The notes under the pieces are model-generated. The model was not told the DNA's origin and made no database searches. It saw only the letters and a list, made by a program, of their open reading frames with translations. Positions 6,897 to 12,367 of a DNA stretch of 12,415 nt are shown one piece after another (the first letter of the stretch is position 1; each line of letters starts with the position of its first letter). This DNA is from JACQFK01 sp964604905 (GTDB lineage Bacteria > Planctomycetota > MHYJ01 > JACPRB01), in NCBI GenBank assembly GCA_964604905.1, contig CAZSCC010000220.1, positions 1 through 12,415 on the forward strand. The letters run 5' to 3'. The position numbers and the translations under genes were made by a program.

Positions 6897-7551
6897 GCCG
6901 AAGAAGATCTCGTTGGGCGGCGGTCACGCCGTCGCGAAGGACGAGAGCGAGGTCCGCTGGCTGATCTCCTATTCGGACTTCATGATGCAGCTCGTCTGCC
7001 TCTTCATCCTGCTTTACTCCGTCTCGTCGCTCGACAAGGGGAAGATGGCCCTGGTCTCGGCGTACTACCGCGCGTCGATCGGGCTGGGCGAGCCGCCGAT
7101 CCAGGAGCCGCCGAGCAAGGGGGCGCACCTCGCGGTGGGAGACCGTCCCCTGGTCGGCGCTCCCGACGGTCGGGCCGAAGTCCCCCCCGACGTGAACTTC
7201 AAAGTCGACCCGGTGCCGGGCGGGTGGATGGTCCGGTTCGACCAACCGGTCTTTGACCCCGGGTCCGCGGCGCTCTCGCCGGAGGTCCGGGCCAGCCTCG
7301 ACGCGATCGCGAGCCGGTACCGCTCGTACGCGGGGACCACGTTCGCCACCGGCTTCGCGGCGCCCAAGCCGGACGACGCGGTCGAGGATGCACCCATGAA
7401 GCTCGCGCAGGCGCGCGCGGAGGCGGTGGTCTCCCACCTGTCTCGGGAGGGGTTCGCCGGCGCGCTCGACCCGCGGTTCCTGCAGGCGGCGGGGAGGGTG
7501 ACCGTTCCGGCGGAGGCGCGCCGATTCGAGATCTTCGTCCGGGTGAAGTGA
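6889..7551 (+). CDS. MotB-like stator subunit, first copy (degenerate peptidoglycan-binding domain)
   Basis: A 220-residue protein with a short basic cytoplasmic tail, one membrane helix starting at WLISYSDFM (24-32) and a C-terminal OmpA/MotB-like domain (about 110-220). Asp30 is the expected ion-carrying aspartate. The helix continues to VS about 46. A Pro-rich linker follows (about 68-110). The C-terminal domain keeps the outline GSAALSPEVRASLDAIA, ...LAQARAEAVVSHL and RRFEIFVRV, but the GHTD-type peptidoglycan-binding motif is replaced by TGFAAPKPDD. The start is GTG 6889, overlapping the MotA stop by 8 nt with GGGGAGAAG just upstream. The next gene, a second MotB homologue, starts 1 nt after the stop. 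Residues 17-46 are identical in that second protein. Subunit class is strong; peptidoglycan anchoring is doubtful. Confidence 0.85.
   Translation: MAKPKKISLGGGHAVAKDESEVRWLISYSDFMMQLVCLFILLYSVSSLDKGKMALVSAYYRASIGLGEPPIQEPPSKGAHLAVGDRPLVGAPDGRAEVPPDVNFKVDPVPGGWMVRFDQPVFDPGSAALSPEVRASLDAIASRYRSYAGTTFATGFAAPKPDDAVEDAPMKLAQARAEAVVSHLSREGFAGALDPRFLQAAGRVTVPAEARRFEIFVRVK
6936..7026 (+). repeat. 91-nt direct repeat, copy 1 (first MotB membrane segment)
   Basis: This stretch matches 7645-7735 at 86 of 91 positions. It spans the cytoplasmic DESEVRW motif and the entire transmembrane helix. All five differences are synonymous. Similarity stops abruptly on both sides. Confidence 0.9.
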
Positions 7552-7552
7552 C

Positions 7553-8365
7553 ATGGCCCGCAGCGGCGACGAGAGGAGCCCCAAGCACGGCGGTCGCCGG
7601 TACGGCCACGGCGGCCACCGGATGGTCAGCCGCCCTGCTCAGGAGAAGGACGAGAGCGAGGTCCGCTGGCTGATCTCCTACTCGGATTTCATGATGCAGT
7701 TGGTCTGCCTCTTCATCCTGCTCTACTCCGTCTCGGCGACCGACTCGACGAAGGCGGCCCCCCTCGCCCAGTCGTGGCGCGAGGAGATGGGCCTCGAGCC
7801 CGTCACCGCGACGTCGGAGTCGATCCGCCAGGCGTCGCTCCCGCTGACCCTGTCGAAGCTGCCCTCGACGTTACGGGACATGCAGGTGGTCCTGAGCCGC
7901 TACCCGGAGGGAGGGCAGATCCGCGTGGTGCCCACGTCGGACGGCTTCAAGCTCCAACTGCTGTACGAGATGTTCGAGGAGGGGGCGGGGTTGCCCGGAC
8001 GCCAGGGGGAGCGCATCCTGGACCTCGCGGCGCTGATCCTTCGGCCCTACCAGGTGCGCCTCAGGTCGCTGGAGGTCGTGGGCCACGCGGCCGCGGACGA
8101 CGCCGACCGCGAGGACGGCTCGGGCCTCCGGCTCTCGCTGACCCGGGCGCGCGAGGCGCACGCCCACGTGACCCGCAAGGGGGCCCCCAACCCCCTTGAA
8201 CCCCGCCTCCTGATCGCCGCGGGCCGGGGAGCGCACGAGCCCATCACCGACAATTCCGACGGCCGCGCCCGATCCCTCAACCGGCGGGTCGAGTTCATCG
8301 CGCGCGTGGAGAAGGACCCCGAGAAGCTGCTCGAGGCGTCGAAGGGCCTGAAGGGGAGTCCCTAG
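7553..8365 (+). CDS. MotB-like stator subunit, second copy (OmpA-like C-terminus)
   Basis: A 270-residue MotB homologue. Its cytoplasmic tail (1-38) is longer and richer in Gly/His/Arg than that of the first copy. The membrane helix begins at WLISYSDFM (39-47) with Asp45 as the ion-carrying residue. Residues 32-61 are identical to 17-46 of the first copy, but everything after diverges. The C-terminal region (about 120-252) has the OmpA/MotB outline: GHAAADDADRED where GHTD is normal, LSLTRAREAHAHV, and NRRVEFIARV. A charged tail follows. The ATG at 7553 lies 1 nt after the previous stop; Met24 at 7622 is an unlikely alternative start. Its TAG stop overlaps the stop of the converging PurD-like gene in CTAG. 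It probably pairs with the same MotA, as a homodimer or as a heterodimer with the first MotB. Confidence 0.84.
   Translation: MARSGDERSPKHGGRRYGHGGHRMVSRPAQEKDESEVRWLISYSDFMMQLVCLFILLYSVSATDSTKAAPLAQSWREEMGLEPVTATSESIRQASLPLTLSKLPSTLRDMQVVLSRYPEGGQIRVVPTSDGFKLQLLYEMFEEGAGLPGRQGERILDLAALILRPYQVRLRSLEVVGHAAADDADREDGSGLRLSLTRAREAHAHVTRKGAPNPLEPRLLIAAGRGAHEPITDNSDGRARSLNRRVEFIARVEKDPEKLLEASKGLKGSP
7645..7735 (+). repeat. 91-nt direct repeat, copy 2 (second MotB membrane segment)
   Basis: Partner of 6936-7026, 709 nt downstream. The five substitutions are all silent, leaving 30 identical residues, whereas the rest of the two genes cannot be aligned by eye except for the general OmpA-like outline. 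Confidence 0.9.
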
Positions 8366-9630
8366 ACCAGGTAGCCCCACGTCTGGAGCAGGTCGCCGTC
8401 GCGCTGCCACCGCTCGCCGATGTCGGTGCGGTAGAACATGTTCGGGATCGAGATGTTCCGGACCCGGTGGTACGCCTCCCGCCGCGCCTCCTCCATCGTC
8501 GACCCCGAGCCGGTGATGACGAGCGCGTAGCCCGAATTCCCCGCAAGCCGCCAGTCGCCGTCGGCCAGCTTGACGTCGCAGGGGTGGAACCCCTCCTTCA
8601 TCTCCTTCTTGAAGAGCACGACCGCGTCCTCGGAGTACTTGCGGAACGCGTCGGGGTCCACGAAGGGGAAGGGGGGGACGCCGACGACGACGGCGATCTG
8701 GAACCCGCGCTTGGTCCGGAGCTCGAAGGGCTGCCCCTTCGCCAGGGCCTCCAGGAACTCGCCCCATTTCGAGAGCACCCCCTCGATCTGGAGGTTGATC
8801 GTGGGGTAGCCGAATCGCGTGGTGAACTCAAGGGGATAGATGCCCCGCGAATTCGCGATGCAGTTGATGTCGATGTAGCCCGCGTACCCCTGGATCCGCT
8901 CCTTCATCCTCCCGAGCGTCTCCCGGAAGAGCCGGTTCTCGCCCGACCAGAAGCTGGACGTCCCCATCTCCCCGGTCGAGGGGCCGATGTCGTCGTTGAA
9001 CATCCGCTTGTGCTCGAAGTTGACGAGCGCGGGGAGGACGAAGTCCTTCCCGTTGAAGAAGGCGCCGACGGCGACCTCGACGCCGCTGGCGAATTTCTGG
9101 ATCTGGAAGCTCCGGATCTTCGTCCCCCAGCCCTTCTTGTAGTGCTCCAGCATCGTGACCACGTCCCGGCCGTCTTCCTCCTGGCCCACGAAAGAGAGGA
9201 CCTTCTCGTTCTGCGCCTTCCCGTTGGGCTTCACGACGTAGCGGTCGGGCGTCTTCCGGATGAACTCGATCGCGGCGTCGAACGAATCGAAGTCCCAGTT
9301 GGCGAGCGTGTGGAGCCCGGCCGCCTTCATCTCCTCCTGCCCGAAGTCGCGGTCCTCCTCGAGGCGGTCGCTGGCGCGCGTGCCCCCGACGACGGCCTTG
9401 CCGGCGCGCCGCAGCCGCTCGGCCTCCTCGCCGAAGCCGCAGTCGTCGAAGACGACGACGTCGGCCCAGTCGGAGTGCGCCTTCCAGTCGTCGACCTTGT
9501 CCACGAAGCCGTCGGCGACGTCCTTGTCGTTCCGGGAGAGGATGGCGTACCGCACGGCGTGTCCTTCCTGGCGGACCTGCCAGGCGAGGTCGTGGATCAG
9601 CGCCCACTGGGAGACGAACAGGAATTTCAT
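8362..9630 (-). CDS. PurD-like ATP-grasp enzyme (GAR synthetase paralogue)
   Basis: A 422-residue ATP-grasp protein with the layout of phosphoribosylamine-glycine ligase. Visible PurD-type blocks are SGVEVAVGAFFNGKDFVLP (182-200), EHKRMFNDDIGPSTGEMG (206-223), LEFTTRFGYPTINLQ (267-281) and the C-terminal GSTMEEARREAY...NMFYRTDIGER. The N-terminus, MKFLFVSQWALIHDLAWQV, lacks the GxGGREHA signature of true PurD, and the usual RFGDPE is RFGYPT. It is therefore probably a paralogue ligating a different amine or amino-acid pair, or a divergent PurD. No other purine genes are nearby. It is divergent from the cyclodeaminase-family gene, with 27 bp between starts, and converges on the second MotB gene with a 4-bp overlap. 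Family is confident; the reaction is not. Confidence 0.82.
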   Translation of the reverse strand: MKFLFVSQWALIHDLAWQVRQEGHAVRYAILSRNDKDVADGFVDKVDDWKAHSDWADVVVFDDCGFGEEAERLRRAGKAVVGGTRASDRLEEDRDFGQEEMKAAGLHTLANWDFDSFDAAIEFIRKTPDRYVVKPNGKAQNEKVLSFVGQEEDGRDVVTMLEHYKKGWGTKIRSFQIQKFASGVEVAVGAFFNGKDFVLPALVNFEHKRMFNDDIGPSTGEMGTSSFWSGENRLFRETLGRMKERIQGYAGYIDINCIANSRGIYPLEFTTRFGYPTINLQIEGVLSKWGEFLEALAKGQPFELRTKRGFQIAVVVGVPPFPFVDPDAFRKYSEDAVVLFKKEMKEGFHPCDVKLADGDWRLAGNSGYALVITGSGSTMEEARREAYHRVRNISIPNMFYRTDIGERWQRDGDLLQTWGYLV

Positions 9631-9639
9631 CGCCGCGTC

Positions 9640-9647
9640 GATAATAC
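9640..9647. promoter_or_regulatory. Candidate bidirectional -10 element between divergent genes
   Basis: The 27-bp gap between the two start codons holds one AT-rich octamer. It reads GATAATAC on the plus strand, with GATAAT 12 nt before the ATG at 9658, and GTATTATC on the minus strand, with TATTAT 10 nt before the ATG at 9630. Each -35 region would lie inside the opposite gene, and neither leader has room for a normal Shine-Dalgarno. Confidence 0.45.
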
Positions 9648-9657
9648 ATCACTGGCT

Positions 9658-10611
9658 ATGAAAACGCTCATCCTGACGCGGGCGGACGTGGGCTCCCTTC
9701 TCACGATGGAGATCGCGATCCCCGCGGTCGAGGCGGCCTTCGCCGCGCACGGGCGGGGGGACGTGATCATGCCGCCCAAGCTCTACCTGCCGCTCGAGAA
9801 GTACCGGGGCGATTTCCGGGCGATGCCTTCGTACATGGACGGCTCGGCGGGCGTGAAGTGGATCAACATGCATCCCGAGAATCCGGCGCGGCACGGGCTG
9901 CCCTCGGTGATCGGCGTCTACGTCCTGAGCGATCCCGCGACCGCGCTCCCTTTGGCGGTCATGGACGGCACGCTCCTCACCTCCTTCCGCACGGGCGCGG
10001 CGGCGGCGGTGGCGTCCAAGGTCCTCGCGATCAAGTCGCCCGCGACGATCGGCTTCATCGGCTGCGGCGTCCAGGCACGGGCGCTCCTCAAGGCCCACAA
10101 GACGCTCTATGGCGGGTTCCGCGCGCTGATGTTCGACGCGGTGCCCTCGGCGGCCGAGGCGTTCGCGAAGGAGCGGGGCGGCTTCACCGCCTCCGTCGAC
10201 CAGGCGGCGAGCTGCGACATCGTATGCACGTCCACGCCCTCCCGCGCGCCGGTGGTCTTCCGCTCGTACATCGGCATCTCGACCCACATCAACGCCATGG
10301 GGGCGGACGCCCCGGGGAAGCAGGAGCTCGACCCGAAGATCCTGGCCGAGGCGACGGTCGTGCTCGACGACCTGGCCCAGGCGACGGAGAGCGGCGAGGT
10401 GAACGTCCCGCTCCACGCCGGCACGTACCGTCGCGAGCAGATCCACGGCACGCTGGGGGAGATCGTCGCGGGGAAGAAGCCGGGCCGCGTGGGGACGGAG
10501 ATCACGGTCTTCGACTCGACCGGCCTGGCGATCCAGGACCTCGCCCTCGCCCGGGTCGTTTACGAAGAGGCGCGGAAGCGCGGCGTGGGGATGGACGTCG
10601 ACCTCGTCTGA
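9658..10611 (+). CDS. Ornithine cyclodeaminase/mu-crystallin family NAD(P)-dependent dehydrogenase
   Basis: A 317-residue member of the OCD/mu-crystallin family, which includes ornithine cyclodeaminase, archaeal alanine dehydrogenase and ketimine reductases. Seen motifs are MPPKLYLP (38-45), DFRAMPSYM with Arg54, AGVKW with the likely catalytic Lys67, LTSFRTGAAAAVASK (107-121), the Rossmann loop GFIGCGVQA (132-140) and DSTGLAIQDLA (286-296) with the likely catalytic Asp294. The KWINMHPEN block is closer to the alanine dehydrogenase/unspecified branch than to true ornithine cyclodeaminase, so I leave the substrate open. The ATG at 9658 lies just after the AT-rich promoter element and has no Shine-Dalgarno. 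The next gene starts 17 nt after the stop. Co-occurrence with the divergent PurD-like enzyme might reflect a shared amino-acid pathway, but nothing in the sequence proves it. Confidence 0.87.
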   Translation: MKTLILTRADVGSLLTMEIAIPAVEAAFAAHGRGDVIMPPKLYLPLEKYRGDFRAMPSYMDGSAGVKWINMHPENPARHGLPSVIGVYVLSDPATALPLAVMDGTLLTSFRTGAAAAVASKVLAIKSPATIGFIGCGVQARALLKAHKTLYGGFRALMFDAVPSAAEAFAKERGGFTASVDQAASCDIVCTSTPSRAPVVFRSYIGISTHINAMGADAPGKQELDPKILAEATVVLDDLAQATESGEVNVPLHAGTYRREQIHGTLGEIVAGKKPGRVGTEITVFDSTGLAIQDLALARVVYEEARKRGVGMDVDLV

Positions 10612-10614
10612 CGC

Positions 10615-10620
10615 CATACT
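10615..10620 (+). promoter_or_regulatory. Candidate -10 element (CATACT) 8 nt before the HD hydrolase start
   Basis: CATACT ends 8 nt before the ATG at 10629, within the 17-nt gap after the preceding stop. This is the same 8-nt spacing as the TAGAAT of the left-edge lipoprotein. It suggests an internal, leaderless promoter, though read-through from upstream is equally possible. Confidence 0.3.
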
Positions 10621-10628
10621 GGCGCCCT

Positions 10629-11126
10629 ATGGGGAAGGATCTTCTGGCGCGCGCGGTCGCGTTTGCCGCCCACAAGCATCGTCACCAGTTCCGCCGCGAC
10701 GGCGTGACCCCCTACGTCGAGCATCCCAAGGCGGTCATGGCGATCGTCCGCGACGAGTTCGGCGTGGCGGACCCGGAGACGCTCGCCGCGGCGCTCCTCC
10801 ACGACACGATCGAGGACACGGCCACCGACTACGACGAGATCGCCGAGCGGTTCGGCGCCCGGGTCGCGGGAAGGGTGGCCGCGCTGACCAAGGACAAGCG
10901 GCTCCCCGAGAAGCGGCGCGAACGGGAGTATTTCGCGCAGTTGGCGCGAGCGCCGCTCGGGGCGAAGCTCTGCAAGGTGGCCGATACGCTCCACAACCTC
11001 AGGGACACCGACGCCGCCCACCGCCCCAAGGCCCTCCACAAGGGACAGCTGCTCCTCCGCACCTTCCGGGGTGTGCGGGCCCTCGCTCCCGCCCTCGAGA
11101 TCCTGCGCGAGGAGATGGACCCATGA
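10629..11126 (+). CDS. MESH1/SpoT-like HD-domain phosphohydrolase
   Basis: A 165-residue stand-alone HD-domain protein resembling the hydrolase half of SpoT and the small alarmone hydrolase MESH1. Metal- and substrate-site residues are visible in order: TPYVEHP with His32, LLHDTIEDT with His58, Asp59, Glu62 and Asp63, and KVADTLHNLRD with Asp119. KHRHQFRRDG (16-25) matches the N-terminal nucleotide-binding part. The length is close to that of MESH1 (about 180 residues), and no synthetase, TGS or ACT domain follows. I infer possible (p)ppGpp or NADPH hydrolysis, but activity on other nucleotides cannot be excluded. The ATG at 10629 has no Shine-Dalgarno. The stop overlaps the EVE-domain gene by 4 nt (ATGA), indicating coupled translation. 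Confidence 0.82.
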   Translation: MGKDLLARAVAFAAHKHRHQFRRDGVTPYVEHPKAVMAIVRDEFGVADPETLAAALLHDTIEDTATDYDEIAERFGARVAGRVAALTKDKRLPEKRREREYFAQLARAPLGAKLCKVADTLHNLRDTDAAHRPKALHKGQLLLRTFRGVRALAPALEILREEMDP

Positions 11127-11494
11127 GCCGCTGGCTCTTCAAGACCGAGCCGTCAGCGTATTCCTTCGACCGGCTGGTGAAGGAGCGGCGGACGACCTGG
11201 GATGGCGTGGCCAATGCCTTGGCGCTCAAGCACCTCCGCCAGGTCCGGAAGGGGGACGAGATCGCGATCTATCACACGGGGAGCGTGAAGGCGGTGGTGG
11301 GGATCGCGAAGGCGGTTGCGGACGCCAGAGGCGATGGAGTGGCGATCGCGCCCTTACAAGCCATTGCCCCCGTGAGGCTTGCGTCGATCAAGTCCGACCC
11401 CCGTTTCGCCGATTTCCCTCTGGTCCGGATGGGCCGCCTCTCCGTCATGCCCGTCCCCGACTCCTTGTGGGGCCCCCTCGTGGCAAACTGTTAA
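11123..11494 (+). CDS. EVE-domain protein (PUA-like fold, modified-base or RNA binding)
   Basis: A 123-residue protein consisting of one EVE domain, a PUA-like fold that in characterised members recognises modified bases in DNA or RNA. Diagnostic blocks are WLFKTEP (4-10), TTWDGVANALALKHL (24-38), VRKGDEIAIYHTG (41-53), AVVGIAK (57-63) and the C-terminal RLSV.PV. No restriction or methylase domain is attached, so it is a stand-alone reader-type protein. It overlaps the HD-hydrolase stop through ATGA. Its last codons and TAA stop lie inside the perfect inverted repeat at 11485-11525, so the final residues (Asn-Cys) are encoded by the terminator arm. Family is confident; ligand is unknown. Confidence 0.85.
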   Translation: MSRWLFKTEPSAYSFDRLVKERRTTWDGVANALALKHLRQVRKGDEIAIYHTGSVKAVVGIAKAVADARGDGVAIAPLQAIAPVRLASIKSDPRFADFPLVRMGRLSVMPVPDSLWGPLVANC

Positions 11495-11525
11495 CGAAAT
11501 CGCGCCGCGATTTCGTTAACAGTTT
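11485..11525. terminator. Perfect 20-bp inverted repeat: bidirectional terminator between convergent genes
   Basis: The arms are 11485-11504 and 11506-11525, perfectly complementary around a single central C. The left arm starts AAACTGTTAACG. The outer A/T-rich ends give a short U-run on either strand (AGTTTT on plus). The EVE gene stops at 11494 inside the left arm and the permease stops at 11516 inside the right arm, each reading Asn-Cys-stop. The position between converging genes and the stem strength fit a shared intrinsic terminator. Confidence 0.8.
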
Positions 11526-12367
11526 TGGGATTTCGGGTCCAGGGCGTCCCGGAGGCCGTCGCCGAACAGGTTGAAGCCGAGCACCGCGAGCGAGATGGCC
11601 AGGCCCGAGAAGAGCGCGGGGTAGGGCGAGCGCTCCCGGTCGGTGTAGCCGTCGTGCAGCATCGCCCCCCACTCGGGCGTCCCCGCCTCCACCCCCAGCC
11701 CGATGAAGGAGAGGCCGGCCGCCGTCAGGATCGAGCTCCCCACCCCCAGCGTCGCCAGCACGACGATCGGCCCGAGCGCGTTGGGCAGGATGTCCAGGAA
11801 GAGGATCCGGCCGTGGCCCGCCCCCAGCGCGTGGCTCGCCGTCACGAAGTCCTGCTCGCGCAGCGCCAGCACGCTCGCCCGCACCTGCCGGGCGAACTGA
11901 GGGACCCCCACGATCCCCACCGCCAGGATCACCGTCTTCAGGCTCGCCCCCATCGGCGCCGCGATCGCGATCGCCAGCAGCACCGACGGGAACGAGAGCA
12001 GGATGTCGATGAGGCGCGAGATCGCCAGGTCCACCCAGCCGCCGAAGTAGCCCGCCACCGCCCCGAGCGCGATCCCCAGGGCGCCCGAGAAGACCACACA
12101 GAGGACCCCGATCAGCAGCGACAGCCGCGCCGCGTAGAAGATCCGCGTGAACAAGTCCCGCGCCGCGTGATCGGTGCCCAGCAGGTGCGAGCTCGACGGG
12201 GGGAGGAACCGCCCCACCGCCACCCGGTCTCCCTCCGCGATCCGCACCGCGTCGTACGGGCTCAGCCATCCGATCGCTCCCGCCAGGAGCGCGAAGAGGA
12301 CGACCATCCCGAGCCCCACCATCGCCCCGCGGTGGCGCAGCAGGACCCGCAGCTTACGCCGATCCAT
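11516..12367 (-). CDS. DppC/OppC-type ABC transporter permease
   Basis: A 283-residue inner-membrane permease of the peptide/nickel (Dpp/Opp) ABC importer family. The N-terminal OppC_N-like helix (14-36) is followed by the typical HLLGTDHAARDLFTRI (61-76). Several more membrane helices follow, with the EAA-type coupling loop EQDFVTASHALGAGHGRILFLDILPN (171-196), which contacts the ATPase. The end FNLFGDGLRDALDP is characteristic. A short KSQNC tail is encoded partly by the terminator palindrome. The ATG at 12367 has GAGGG 6 nt upstream and overlaps the end of the DppB-like gene by 14 nt. It would work with that DppB partner, a periplasmic binding protein and ATPases expected beyond the right edge. 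The exact substrate (dipeptide, oligopeptide or other) is not determinable. Confidence 0.93.
   Translation of the reverse strand: MDRRKLRVLLRHRGAMVGLGMVVLFALLAGAIGWLSPYDAVRIAEGDRVAVGRFLPPSSSHLLGTDHAARDLFTRIFYAARLSLLIGVLCVVFSGALGIALGAVAGYFGGWVDLAISRLIDILLSFPSVLLAIAIAAPMGASLKTVILAVGIVGVPQFARQVRASVLALREQDFVTASHALGAGHGRILFLDILPNALGPIVVLATLGVGSSILTAAGLSFIGLGVEAGTPEWGAMLHDGYTDRERSPYPALFSGLAISLAVLGFNLFGDGLRDALDPKSQNC

Noticed and set aside
6138..8365. Zorya-type anti-phage system (ZorA/ZorB)
   Set aside because: The MotA homologue is a normal 252 residues without the long cytoplasmic tail of ZorA, and no ZorC, ZorD or ZorE-type helicase or nuclease lies nearby.
6889..8365. ExbD/TolR identity for the two B subunits
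   Set aside because: The WLxxYxDFM helix start and the RAxxV/RRVEF OmpA-type outline are MotB features; ExbD and TolR are shorter and lack them.
8467..9657. In-frame upstream extension of the cyclodeaminase-family gene across the PurD-like gene
   Set aside because: The extension is antisense to well-conserved PurD-type motifs and has the composition of a shadow frame. The family N-terminus (MKTLILTRADV) begins at 9658.
11071..12269. Open frames on both strands that encode LLTKSRRDFVNS near 11490-11520
   Set aside because: The peptide is the translation of the terminator palindrome in a frame that avoids its stops. Neither frame has other protein-like features.
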